Positions 10,341 through 21,894 of a stretch of 64,000 bases of DNA are shown piece by piece (positions within the stretch are counted from its first letter, which is position 1; every line of letters starts with the position of its first letter). The stretch comes from Lepas anatifera (lineage: Eukaryota; Arthropoda; Thecostraca; Lepadidae): positions 611,001-675,000 of the forward strand of contig JAOTON010002246.1 in the NCBI GenBank assembly GCA_034440635.1, written 5' to 3'. The notes under the pieces were generated by a model. It was not told where the DNA came from. It saw only the letters and a program-made list of their open reading frames with translations, and did not search any database. A program made the translations under genes and the position numbers.

Positions 10341-13300
10341 GGCGCCTGTACCACACAGCTTTCGCATGTTCCATGTATTTGGCCTGAGTTGACATGGGCC
10401 GCCCCCTCGCCTTCCCGCTGGGTCCGTCCCTGCTTGATGGGCATAAAATCTCTGACAGAACACAGCACAACTATCGCGTATGAGTCCTCAATAGCGTGTG
10501 TGAGTTAAGGTTTTAGGGCGGTTTTAGGGCGCAAGTCCTCAATAGATAGAGCAACGAGTGTCGGGTTCTCTCGAATAGCAGCCCCTAACGTGTTCCGCAA
10601 AAAAACCGCCCAGTAGGTTGGGGTGCGGCCAGTCCCGGCCACAACACGCCGCGGGGGCTGCAGCTGGAGGGGACACGTCCCCGGCCCGGCTCAACCTCAC
10701 AGCAGCTGTAGAACAGCAGCCTAACACACGGAAATAACAGTCAAGTCTTAATTCCACTAGATCTCAACCCTGTTCCTACCGTCTGGTACCGAGACTCCAT
10801 CTTTGGCACATGGAGACTGCAGTGACCTCACGCTGGAAGGAAGAGAGGCAGGCATCACCAGTCGTCCCGTGCCGCCGGTCTCACCGCGCCTCGTGACGCC
10901 TGAGTCACACTCAAACCTGATTCACCACCCAACCACCGCGTGCTGTTTAGTGTCACTGCCCTCCGCACGGCAGCACGAGTTCCACAACTTACTCGTAATT
11001 CACCTCACATGCGGCAACGACAGACTGGCCGAATTCACGCTATAACGGCCGTTTTCATGTTTCGAAGTGAAATAAAAAATAGAGGGAAGTCAAAATGGAA
11101 TTGTCATGTCATTGCTGCAGTGAAAACACGGACGACTCCGAGGGATGGCGGCGTGCCTTCGACATCGAGGCCGGCTGTCTGTCTCCTTACATTTGGCGCT
11201 TGCTATTTGCAATGCAACTGCAATCAGCTGCAACTCGCATGAGGCAGCCCGCCGCACACCATAGCTAGAAGCGAATTTCACAACTTCACAGCACACGAAC
11301 GAGGGGAGGCAGCTGAGGCAGCAACGAGCAGGCCGGCGGCGACGCACCCACAACCCTCATGAGCGTCTTCGCACATGGCAAGCCAAACCGACACTGTACA
11401 CTCCCCACGTGAACCATTATTATTCCCACACCTTCGCAGTTTGTCATTTCACTGACAGCGGTCCATTTTCATCAACGCAAGCCTATGGCTGCCCGCTGGG
11501 CCAGCTGCGAGGGCGGCGCACCGCGCAGTCGGCGGCCCTGGCCGCTGTGATGCAGGCCACGGACAGGGGCCGGCACAAGGTCACTGCCGCCGGCCCAGCC
11601 GCCCATCGACCGCCAGCGGCCGCGGCGGTGGCGGGGCACCGGCAATCAATAGCGCCGCTCATGGCGGCCCGCCTCCGGGCTCTCACCGCTGGCTCCCGGT
11701 CTCACGCAGGGGTCAGCGCCAGCCGCGCTGCCTGAGCAGTCTGCTGGCTTCCCTGACGCGGCCACCCAGCGGTTCCGTGTCTGCTCAATAGTCGAACACT
11801 GCCGTGTTTGGCCATTAACACGAGGGGAGAGTGTCCCGCGTCGCAAGTGCACCGACGGAAAACAGAGAAGCATGGCCAGGAGGAGTGCAGGTGCGTTCGT
11901 GTTTGTTGGGCTCGGGACTGGTTCCAGTATTGGGGCAGCTATCGGTGCAGCCAGACGAGATAGGGAACCCGTCCTCCACGGACCCTTCCTCTGCAGGGGC
12001 AGCCGTAGCCGCAGCTTGCCATTGCACAAACCGGAGCCTGCTGAAAGAATGGTCATACCCACGCGTGTGACTGTAAATGCCATTGGCTTCTGATGGAGCA
12101 AAATTGCCCGCCCAAGTCTGCACATTTTCGTCAACATCAGAGCTGTTAAAAAAGGCATCCACTGTCAATGTCGGTTAGTGATAACGGCCTTGACTAATTT
12201 ATATCACTCCATAAATAACGTATAGGAGACGAGGTTCAAGGCACAGCTCGAAGACAAAACTCAAAAGAACAGAGAAGTAACTTATTCTGAGCCGTCTACG
12301 AAATTGAAACGAACACAAAGCCGAGCATCGCCAATTTCGTTTTTTTGTGCTTTCAGTTCATGCGTCTGTGTGCGAAGCATCCGGAAATCATCCTTTTCTC
12401 CTCCTCGTCCTTAAACTACCTGGAGGCACCGAGCGCATGCGCCTTGGGCAACAGTGACCTTCCTACACCTTCTCCTTCCATAGTTTTCATTGCTTCATGT
12501 CCATTACGGCGGCGCATGAAAAGCCACCAATGTGCGGAAGAGTACGCGGCTAATAAATTCAAACTCTTAATTCAATTGCAGGGGTGGGCGGGTTCTTCTA
12601 TAACGACTTGCATTTGCTTTACAAACGAAATAACCATCGTGGCCACGGACGTCGAAAACGGGGGAGGGGGGCGGGACGAGGGACGAGTCCTCTAAAAAAT
12701 TAGGAGACCCTACCTCGACTTGTTGCCTTGTCTCCCCATTACCAGCGCGGACATACGCCAATGCGCTCGGGAGGTGTAGCCAATACTCTCTCACCTGCCA
12801 ACCCCTACGTTCATCACCAGTCCGGGCTCCGTCCACCCAGCAGAAATTCCGTGGCGAGGCCCCTGATCCGGCGACCCCCGCAACCCGGAAAACGTTTCTA
12901 AAATGTACTTAATTCCAGGTCAAAAGCCAAAAGGATCCTACTTTCAGTCACGCCCCCGTCCGGGTCAAATGAATCCGGTCTGTATATCGTTCTAGCATCT
13001 TCGCGCGTGTTGCAAGGAATCCCATTACTAGTCTAATCACGCTTGCCCTTACCCCATCATACAGTCATCAGACGCTTGCCCTAATTCCCTTCATACAGTC
13101 ATCAGATTTCCCGTCAGTCGGATCACGCTTTCTCGTTTTTCCTCAACGGCAGAAGAGCCTTGAGGCAGTTTAGTGATTAAATCTACTTTAAACATACTTT
13201 TCCAAACCAAATATATTATTTAATTTAGATCAAGTATGCCGGTACAATTTTCAGCGCACGTGTTATAACAAAACTAAAGGTGGGCATTATGTTAAGCTCA

Positions 13301-13797
13301 GAGCAAAACGCCGAAGTCCAACATCTTGCCTGCATACGGCGTTAATGCCAACTCATTTATAGCTGTACCGCTCCAAGAAGACCGCAAGCCACAACCAGCT
13401 CAAGCGGAGGCCACGGTCATTCGAGAGAGAGCTGGTCGTAGCCCACCCGGCTAGTTCGGACACCCCCTGCCGCACCAGCAGCGCCCGGCCTGGATGGAGA
13501 AGCACGGCTCGGCCTGCCCAGGCGGAGCGGGGGGTGGGGGGTAGGGCGCGGGAACCCCTGGCGGCGGCAGAGGCACGACTACAGAAACAGTAGGGCTGGA
13601 GACCGCGCGTGGACAGCGACCACCTCAGTCGGGTGCCATCGATCAAGAGCGAGAGCGAGCGAGAGCGAGAGATCCGAAAACAGGGGGCGGCCTCCGGCGG
13701 CAGTGCATATTGATCCGGGAGGGTCGGCCGGCGGCGGAAACGGCCCCAAACACTGGCAGAGACCAAGGCTCAACTCACAGCCCAACAGCGTGTAGAC
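10341..13797. other. Unassigned intergenic DNA
   Basis: No recognisable protein or RNA gene was found. A 35-bp phrase containing CGCTTGCCCT and CATACAGTCATCAGA is duplicated near 13036-13110. The minus-strand open frame 11815-12168 has a protein-like start but no domain I recognise, and it overlaps another open frame in a second reading frame. Confidence 0.4.
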
Positions 13798-16700
13798 TAG
13801 AGGTGGGACTTTCTAGGCCCGAGGGCCCGTGGCAAAAGCCCGGCCCAGACCCGCGGGCTTGGACCGGGCCTGAAGGCCTGATTTAAGCCAATGCCGGGCT
13901 GATATCGGGCTTCGCCTAGGCTCATTCCGGGCTTCAACTGAACTGGGACTTCAAAGTAAATTTTCTGTAACTTAAATAAGTCTTTTTCAGTACAGCCCTA
14001 GTTTTTTCCACTGAAACATAATCTTATTCATGCACCAGAATCTTTTGAAAATGCATTTGCAATTAATTTTGAGACATGGACTTTTAGATATACCTACATC
14101 AGGAATGTTAAAGGGAGATACGCGAAGAAAATTTGTATTGGCTATATCAAAAGGTTACAAAAAGTTGTTTCAGAAGTCCTATTCTCATTTTTGCGAATTC
14201 GGCCTGCAAATGCCTTAAAATTGCTCTCAAAGTCAACATTTCTAGACAACTTTACCGGTACACCTCATATCGATGTATATGACGTACACACGGCTAAGGC
14301 TATCAATTTCTCTAAGAATTCGGTCACATCTATCCTAAACAGTGATGTAGAACTGTGGACTACTACAGAAAAAAATTACTTTAGAAAACAACATTCCAAA
14401 ACTCTTTTGAAACAGAAATATAGGGCTTAAAAAAATCACAATTAACCAATCAGAAGTCTAGGAATTCTCAAACCGGGGTCACGTGACCTATCTGACGCAA
14501 AAGTTTTGTCAACCTGGGGCCGAAGCAGAAAATGACTCAAGACCCGAGGTACGAAACCGCTGAAGATTTGAGTAATTATTTTTTTCCGTTTCTAGGGTAA
14601 ACTAATTCATTTTGTAGTTTTTAGAAGCTTTTTAAAATTAATTCAAATACAAATACAGGAGAACAGACATTTGTATTACAAAAAACGTTACTTTTCAACT
14701 TTAAATAGTTTTCGAAAAGTAAGTGATGAGTATGGGCATGGGTAAGTGATGGGCGTTTTATTGAATCTGTTAACCTATTTCGATAATAAGTAAGTGGCCT
14801 CCCAAAATTTTACTGAAGATGCAAAAATAATTGGTAGTTTCATTATCAGGATTTTTCAAATAGCAAGAAACCACGATAATAATATTTTCGCGTATCTCCC
14901 TTTAAAGCATGAAGCTCTAGCTTTCTATCTGTCACACATGCCGGGGTCAAAAGCAAGTTACCTGTATCAATATTCATAATCAAATATTGAATAATGCCTT
15001 AAGTTGCACACATCCATGCTGTACTGTGATCTTATGAATATCCTGATGACTTCAAAGACTTCCATATTGTCAGTATACCATTTCAAAGAAAGTCATTTAA
15101 CCAATTTGCTGCTAACATTATATTGATACTAGCACCTAGCTCTAGCTAGAACATTCTTTCCAGAAGCTTTCTGCTTCAGGTAAAAGAAGTAATCTATGGA
15201 GCCATTCCCATGTCCTTTACGAAAAATGCTCAAGTGAATATGTCAGGTACAAACTATCTGGTGTGGTGGGAGCCCATAATTGCCAAATTGGCCTGGTAAC
15301 TCTAGATGCAAGAACACATTTTGATAAGATTGACACTTCCACAGCTTCATCTTGCTCTTTCATTGCCCAAAAGATGCAGAATCCACTCAGAAAATGCTAG
15401 TATAAGCAAGGGAATAGGCACAAAGAAAACATGTTTTTGATCCAAGTATTTCAAAATATAAATTAGTCAGTTGTGGGGAGGAGATACTGAGGAGAGCAGT
15501 CAGCCTTAGAAGGAACCTTTGAAACTGCACCAAAACATGAATATACTTGACAATATGTGTTGCATTTTCCTTGTGGAGATACTTCCCTGGCCTCTATAAA
15601 ATAAAACTTCTATTATAAGCTTTGAAAATAACAGCACTTCCCTCCCAAGATACATTTTCTTTACATTTCCCTCCCACCACACTAAACAAATGTACAGAAA
15701 CATAGAAATACGGAACACAAAAACAGAATATCCAAATTACCGACTTTAGATACGCTATATTCCGCGGATTCAGCAGCTTGTAAAGCTTTGCAACGCCAGA
15801 AAAGCGTCGTATATGAATTAAGTGCGCAAAGAGGATAAGTGCGCAAAGAGGAGGCCTATTCTCAGAAACAAAACAAAAGCACCAGACACTTTGTGCTTAT
15901 TTTTTAAATCTGTGAATTTTTATTTTTTAAATAGTATTGAAATACTTTCAGTGAAATAAACTTACCATTCTGGTAAATTTTTTGTGAAAAATATTTCCAT
16001 AAATGAGTGCTCTAATGTTGACAAGCGCGGCGCTTCAGATACCTACTAAGCGCAAGCCTGTAAAATACAACAAAACAAACAGAAATAGTGTTCAAGCCCG
16101 TATGGTGATGTGGATGGACTGGAGTTTTTTGCGTTATATTTACTTTTTGGTGGACATTGATTGGTGCAATCTTTTTATTCCATGTTTGGTGCGAACCTGT
16201 GGAAAACTAGTGGTTCTTTATGGCTGATGGTTTGATAATTCTATATTGATATGGCTCATGGGCCTTGTTGGCCTGTTGGCTTACCTACTTTGCAGACCTG
16301 GCTGACCCAAGCAGAACGATCTTTTGACTATCTTCCTACCTGTCTAGTGACTAAACTAAAAGAAAATGCTCAAATGTTTCAATTGAGGGACAATTTGAAG
16401 GATTTTTAGTTCATTCACAGCCATTCTGCCATGATATTCTGAAAGTTTTAGCTGAAAACTTGTCACTGCTCTCTCCTCTATTCATCAACATTATTGGAAC
16501 TCAATTTGAATTATGAGGCTAGTGCAAGCACATCATGATTTATAAAAGTGCAATGATGGAGGAAATGTCTGATATGAGTGGGTTTATTTCATCCTGATTC
16601 TTATAGCTACCATGTGCACTCCATGTGCTCTATCTAGATGCCCATTGTTTTTATAAGATGATGCTGGTCATTACCTGAAGTCAGTGTGCATCATAAGCAA

Positions 16701-17028
16701 GCCATGTCTTACAATGTGTTTTTTCAGTATCATTTTCTGCTGAATTATAAAGATAGCTGAGGCTACTGATACTGAATGCACCTTTTTAAAATGGTTTTTT
16801 GTGAAACCAAAACTTTTTCCAGGATAAATTGGCTTAAAACATGTATTTGAAAAAAACAACTTTAAAGTAAATAAATGTTGTATATAGTCGTTTATGGTTT
16901 TTCCATGATACCGGGCCTTCCCAGGCTTGACAGGCCATTTCTTCCACAAACCGGGCTTGTGACGGGCTTCTAAAATCCGCAGCAGACCAGGCCCGGGCCT
17001 GCAAAATTGCCCGAAACTCCCACCTCTA
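13798..17028. mobile_element. hAT-type DNA transposon, non-coding or decayed, with nested element
   Basis: The ends are TAGAGGTGGG and CCCACCTCTA, flanked on both sides by the 8-bp target duplication GTGTAGAC (13790-13797 and 17029-17036). An 8-bp duplication and these termini are typical of hAT elements. Subterminal GGGCCTG/GGCCCGGG-type blocks occur at both ends. The interior is AT-rich, unlike the GC-rich surroundings. No intact transposase, zinc-finger BED or dimerisation motif could be read. A TTAA element is inserted at 14108-14905, so that insertion is younger. Confidence 0.88.
14108..14905. mobile_element. TTAA-flanked miniature transposon nested in the hAT element
   Basis: TTAA occurs at 14108-14111 and 14902-14905. 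Just inside, the ends are AGGGAGATACGCGAA and its reverse complement TTCGCGTATCTCCCT. The body is about 790 bp with no credible transposase. The TTAA duplication points to a piggyBac-type mechanism. The terminal sequence differs from the other TTAA elements in the window. Confidence 0.82.
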
Positions 17029-17254
17029 GTGTAGACAGTACGGAGGGCGGAAATGCCCGCCAGGAAAATGTCAGCGGAGCGCTACAATCGACCAATCGCC
17101 AGCGTCCGCAGGTTGCTACAATGTTCACGAACCTATTTCTATTTCGACATACGCGTTGGACCTAAAGCGGGCGTAGCAGTGGCCGGGTTATCCGTCACAG
17201 GGCGGCAGATGCAATCGGCCTGCACACCTGCCCTTCGGCGAGCGGCGCCGGCCG

Positions 17255-18050
17255 GTGGCGACAGACGTTCGGAAACTGCCGCCGTCCCACCGCTCAACAG
17301 GCACAGACGGCGAGCGCCGGCCGGCGGCGACAGACATTCAGAAACTGCCGCCGTCCCACCGCTCAACAGAGCACAGACGGCAAACGGCGCCGCCGGCGGC
17401 GACAGACATTCAGGAAACTGCCGCCGTCCCACCGCTCAACAGAGCACAGACGGCGAGCGGCGCCGGCCGGCGGCGACAGACATTCAGGAAACTGCCGCCG
17501 TCCCACCGCTCAACAGAGCACAGACGGCGAGCGGCGCCGGCCGGCGGCGACAGACATTCAGGAAACTGCCGCCGTCCCACCGCTCAACAGAGCACAGACG
17601 GCGAAACGGCGCCGGCCGGCGGCGACAGACATTCAGGAAACTGCCGCCGTCCCACCGCTCAACAGAGCACAGACGGCAAACGGCGCCCGCCGGCGGCGAC
17701 AGACATTCAGGAAACTGCCGCCGTCCCACCGCTCAACAGAGCACAGACGGCAAACGGCGCCGGCCGGCGGCGACAGACATTCAGGAAACTGCCGCCGTCC
17801 CACCGCTCAACAGAGCACAGACGGCAAACGGCGCCCGCCGGCGGCGACAGACATTCAGGAAACTGCCGCCGTCCCACCGCTCAACAGAGCACAGACGGCG
17901 AGCGGCGCCCGCCGGCGGCGACAGACATTCAGGAAACTGCCGCCGTCCCACCGCTCAACAGAGCACAGACGGCAAACGGCGCCCGGCCGGCGGCGACAGA
18001 CATTCAGGAAACTGCCGCCGTCCCACCGCTCAACAGAGCACAGACGGCGC
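17255..18050. repeat. 74-bp minisatellite, about eleven copies
   Basis: The word GACAGACATTCAGG is found at 17401, 17475, 17549 and onward at about 74-bp spacing, with earlier diverged copies at about 17261 and 17330. Variation is concentrated in the GGCGCC(G/C)GCCGGCGGC block. Two forward frames stay open through the array (about 360 and 267 codons) and read Arg/Pro/Ser-rich repeats; I do not call them genes. Confidence 0.95.
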
Positions 18051-18784
18051 TTACGTAACCGCTACCTCGATCGGCGATTGCCGCAATATCGCGGAAGACT
18101 CGAGGAATCGCGGGGAGAAAGCCGCTGATGGCTGACATCCCAGGTTTGTGACCTAAGCTACATGGGGTTGGGGTGTCGATGGTGACCTGGGCCATATATG
18201 GGAGAAGATAAAAAGATACGGGAGATCATATCCGATTTCCTGCGGAAATCGGGACAGAACCGAAGCTCTAAATCGTATGACGAAAACGCCTGTTCTGTGA
18301 CGATTGAAAAAGTACTGCGAACTCCGATTTCAGAATACGCTGACATATAGCGGTTTTTATACTTGTTGAGGCTCAGGATTAAACCACAGTTTGAGAGCTT
18401 AAACACGCCTTGAGTGCCGCAAGAGGGAAATCGTGCCCAAAATTAAACTTTTAGTTTGAGTTCGTTTACAAGAACACGCTTTGTTGTACGGAAACAGACA
18501 TCTCACACAGGCCGCCGCATCAAAACCTCCGCCTAAAACATCTGCCCAAATCCTGAAACCCATCGAACACCGCCACATTCGCTTCAACAACAAAACAACC
18601 GGGACAAGAAAAAAGGGGCCGGAGTCAGGCAGCTGGCAGCTTTCCACAGAGGCAGGGCATCTGCTCGGTCGCGCTGAACTCAGATGACCCCGCTAGTTCA
18701 CGTCTCGCCCGCCGCCGCCTATCATACCTCCGCCACAAAAAACGCGCGCAAAAACACGTCCAGGCCGACGCGACGGGGCGCCGC
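18051..18784. other. Unassigned DNA
   Basis: No gene or repeat was recognised between the 74-bp array and the 51-bp unit that hosts the next hAT element. Confidence 0.4.
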
Positions 18785-18816
18785 GGCGGCGGCGGACGGA
18801 CTCGCCGCCCAGCGAC

Positions 18817-19946
18817 CAGTGGCGGATCTAGCCGGTTGGTTTGGGAGGGGCAAACCAAAGTCGAAAAGCAAAAAAAAAAAAAAAAAACGTCGCGCAGTGA
18901 AAAATTGCGCTACAATACAGGGTACTTTAACTACGGGTACAGCCAAGTTTCCTACTAAATATAGTCCTCCCATGGTGACGTCACCGCCCTTTCCGACTAA
19001 GTTCTAGGAGATTATACTAAGTTTTTGGAAGGATCAGCTGGAACATTACAAGTTTGGGCGTACTTGGCAGCAATCTGGTATAAATCGAAATCAACTTGTG
19101 TCACCCATTTGACAGTAACCTTGATCTCAACGACGAGCAGCGTATTTTACGGAACTCTAATGAAAAAAATCATACCACTTCAAAGAATTTGTTGAAAAGG
19201 CATGCATTTATTTGATCAACTCAGGCCTACTTAATAGCCGAGAGAAATAAGTTTACCTTTGCTCAAGAGATCACCGGTGTTTATTGTCTTCTGCTGCAGG
19301 TACCACCAACAGCCAATCAAAGGTCAGAAATGAACAGCCAATCAAAATCGAGATTAGTCTTACTGCAAACAGCTGTTGGTGCTGAGCCTGTCCTTATTTT
19401 GACACGCTCTGGAAAATTTGTAAAAATAATATTCTTCACTGGAGTTTTTGCAAAACGTCTGAGGGTTTCACAAATAAAAATATTTTAGCTTTCTGTTCAA
19501 CCATATAAGTTTTGTTGATACAGTTCTAAAATAGGTTATTTAGAGCTTCGAAAAAGTGCAATTTCTCTGATGCCCTGCATAGTAACTGTTGTGCCTCTCC
19601 AGCCATGATGACGTAATGCTGCCAAACAACTTGAACGGGGTCTGCTACAATATGCCTTTTCGGTAGGATTTTGGGAACTGGGGACGAAAAGCAAAAAAAA
19701 AACGTCACGGGGTGAAAAATATGGGCTCAAGATACATGTTTTCCTATCCAAGCCCCAATATTTACGCTGAACTTCTCTAATTCTGTGTGAAGTTGAGAGT
19801 TGAAGCACCAAAATTTTGCTTACAAACTAAAAAAGGTGTCGGGGGAAAAAGGAGGTCGATCGCTTTGGGGGGGCAAAAACATAGTTTTGCCCCGAGCTTT
19901 TCCGTTTGGGGGGCAATTGCCTTTTGCCCCCCTGGATCCGCCACTG
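18817..19946. mobile_element. hAT-type element, CAGTGGCGGATC family, 1.13 kb
   Basis: The termini are CAGTGGCGGATCTAGCC and, in reverse complement, CAGTGGCGGATCCAGGG. The 8-bp target duplication CCAGCGAC lies at 18809-18816 and 19947-19954. Both ends match the 408-bp copy at 59239-59646 and the diverged copy at 40611-43855. No transposase is present, so this copy is non-autonomous. The target lies inside a 51-bp minisatellite unit that continues on the right side. Confidence 0.9.
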
Positions 19947-19948
19947 CC

Positions 19949-20135
19949 AGCGACGGCGGCACGGAGCGGCACAGATGACGGCGGACGGACTCGCCGCCCA
20001 GCGAAGACGGCACGGAGCGGCACAGGTGACGGCGGACGGACTCGCCGCCCAGCGACGGCGGCACGGAGCGGCACAGGTGACGGCGGACGGACTCGCCGCC
20101 CAGCGACGGCGGCACGGAGCGGCACAGGTGACGGC
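19949..20135. repeat. 51-bp minisatellite, about four copies, split by a hAT insertion
   Basis: The word ACGGAGCGGCAC begins at 19961, 20012, 20063 and 20114. The unit also contains GGCGGACGGACTCGCC, and that same phrase lies immediately left of the hAT element at 18791-18810. The transposon therefore landed in the array and pushed one flank 1.1 kb away. Confidence 0.88.
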
Positions 20136-20339
20136 GGCGGCGACGCACCGCGCCCGAGGGCGTACAGGTGCACCGCCCGCCGTTGCAGCACACCTCTCCA
20201 GTCGCGGCAGACGTGTGCCCGGCTTCTCCGTCAGATCCCGTACGGAATGACCACATCGGAAATATACACCAGTCAACTTGCGAGCAGGATCTATCACACG
20301 ACTTCGAAAGTTTTTAACTGGGATATTTCCTTAGGATTC
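20136..20339. other. Unassigned DNA between minisatellite and LTR region
   Basis: No feature was recognised. Confidence 0.4.
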
Positions 20340-20668
20340 TGTAGTACCGATTAAGATTCTAGAACGTGTCCAGGCATGTTGACACAAGTATGCGGTACCA
20401 GACGTCGACCGTTAACCAGGTGCCATCCATGACGGAGAAGCCGGGAACTAAGATATGAAGTAACCGAGCCCCAGACATACAAGGTCTGGGGCTCGGGTGT
20501 TAGCCGTTCCAATGAACACGCATGTTCGAGAGAGCGATGTCTATTCAGTCAGGTCCATGGCTCCGCTGCCGACCCCCACCAACCGAGCGCGGCGGCCGGC
20601 TGGCCGGTCACTGCCCGGGGCAGGGCAAACCACGTGACCGGCACATGCCACAGTAACAACGGGTTACA
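20340..20668 (-). mobile_element. Probable 3' LTR of the gypsy element (outer boundary uncertain)
   Basis: On the minus strand a purine tract ending GGGGAGAAG (plus 20669-20677) is followed directly by TGTAACCC, the usual LTR start after a gypsy polypurine tract. The other boundary is a guess: ACTACA at plus 20340-20345 would give a 329-bp LTR ending in CA. A perfect 13-bp hairpin lies inside. No second LTR copy was found, so the assignment rests on position and the tract. Confidence 0.5.
20464..20496. other. Perfect 13-bp hairpin inside the putative LTR
   Basis: CCGAGCCCCAGAC (20464-20476) pairs perfectly with GTCTGGGGCTCGG (20484-20496) across a 7-base loop. It may be an RNA structure of the LTR transcript (repeat or polyadenylation region), but function is inference. 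Confidence 0.7.
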
Positions 20669-20680
20669 CTTCTCCCCGGT
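20669..20680 (-). promoter_or_regulatory. Polypurine tract of the gypsy element
   Basis: Read on the minus strand the sequence is purine-rich with GGGGAGAAG immediately before TGTAAC. In Ty3/gypsy elements this tract primes plus-strand DNA synthesis and abuts the 3' LTR. It lies about 375 nt downstream of the last open pol segment. Confidence 0.6.
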
Positions 20681-21054
20681 ATATCAGTTGACGACCCGTC
20701 AAAAGTCAACAGACACAGACACCGCCCTAAAAAACATTTCAACTTAAAGACAATCCAAAATCCGAACTCGCATGAATTGAGCGCAAGTAATGACCATTTC
20801 AGGTAGTGATCGGAACACGAATCAAATGGACCATTTAGTGGGTACAACATACGTATGCATACTTCTGTCGCCATTGCAGCCAATCCAATGTGAAACTTGT
20901 GGGCAGTCGAAAAGAGCAATTCACGCACACAGTGGCCAATACACGGTGATCAGAACACAAAATTAGCCAGCAAGTATGCACAAAATCAGTAGGTACACAA
21001 TACACAAATTTGCCGCAGCTCCTGACATTTCAATGTGATACGTAATCACCAAAT

Positions 21055-21381
21055 CTATCCGGCGGTCTTCTCAATCTCCCTGACCGCCGCTGAACACTCC
21101 CGCTGTCTGACTGTCCCAAACTGACCCACACGGTCCGGAGTCACGGATTCACGAAAGCTGTCGCGCGGACCGCCACCAGTCAGTGCGTTCGGTGTCGGAC
21201 AGTCAGACCACACGTCATTGTCAGCCAGTCTGCCCGTCAGTCTGATCGGGGGAACGCGCTGACCTGCACGCGGCGTCATATGTAAGTTTGCGTTTCGCGG
21301 AGGAGTAAAGTCGGGCTGTGTCAGAATAGAACCAGTGTCGCGAGGAGGAGTCAAGTCGGGACTTTCCCGAGGACTGCTCAT
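21055..21381 (-). pseudogene. C-terminal tail of gypsy Pol
   Basis: This minus-strand open segment of about 108 residues is Pro/Arg/Thr-rich and ends at a stop at 21055. It includes a PIRLTGRLADND stretch resembling the basic, proline-rich tails that close gypsy Pol after the integrase C-terminal domain. It follows the integrase fragments in order but in a different frame, so the reading frame is broken between them. No catalytic motif is expected here. Assignment is by position and composition. Confidence 0.5.
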
Positions 21382-21591
21382 TTCACTTGCCCTCTCCGGG
21401 TCAGAGGGTCGCTGCGGTACTATCAGGGGAAGCGCCCGGGTGCCCAGGTATGGGAGGATTCAAGCCTGGAATCCTCACAGGGAGGGTCGTCTCCTTGGAC
21501 CTTTCCGGCCCAGAATGCCTTTGCGGCACTGTGGGTGTGGACACACACAGTTTCAGTCTGTTGTGATGGACGATCTTTGATCCACCCCCTC

Positions 21592-21894
21592 CTATTCCGT
21601 CCGTACCAATTTTGTAGGTCCACCCTCGTCTTTTTCGAGAATTCTAAAGGACCCTTCCCACCGCCACGCAAGTTTGGGAGACTCGCCCTTCTTGTACGCC
21701 TGTCGCCGAAGCCAGACCCGATCTCCGACTTCAAAGACTGTTTCCACTAGCTTAGAATCATGTAAAATCTTACTCTGCTGATGGGATGTTACACTGGCGT
21801 CCTTGATGGATTGTTCCGTGTTTTCCACAGTTTCCTGCAGCTGAGTTACATATGACAAAATGTCCCTGTTCCTGCCTACCGACTGTTCAAACAA
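21592..21894 (-). pseudogene. Gypsy integrase C-terminal (DNA-binding) segment
   Basis: This minus-strand fragment of about 100 residues begins with a Gln/Asn-rich helix and then reads FEVGDRVWLRR followed by KLAWRWEGSFRI. That is the GPY/SH3-like module of gypsy integrases, in which a VGDxVWL strand and a WEGPFxI strand form a small beta barrel that contacts DNA. It directly continues the integrase core at 21876-22991 but in another frame, so a small indel separates them. The element is minus-strand, so this part lies toward the 3' LTR at lower coordinates. Confidence 0.85.

Noticed and set aside
15506..15718. WWEGN-containing minus-strand frame as a hAT transposase remnant
   Set aside because: The expected proline/serine-rich dimerisation motif after the tryptophans is absent and the frame is short, so chance similarity is likely.
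17053..18135. 360-codon forward open frame
   Set aside because: It lies almost wholly in the 74-bp array and a second frame is open over the same stretch. No non-repetitive domain exists.
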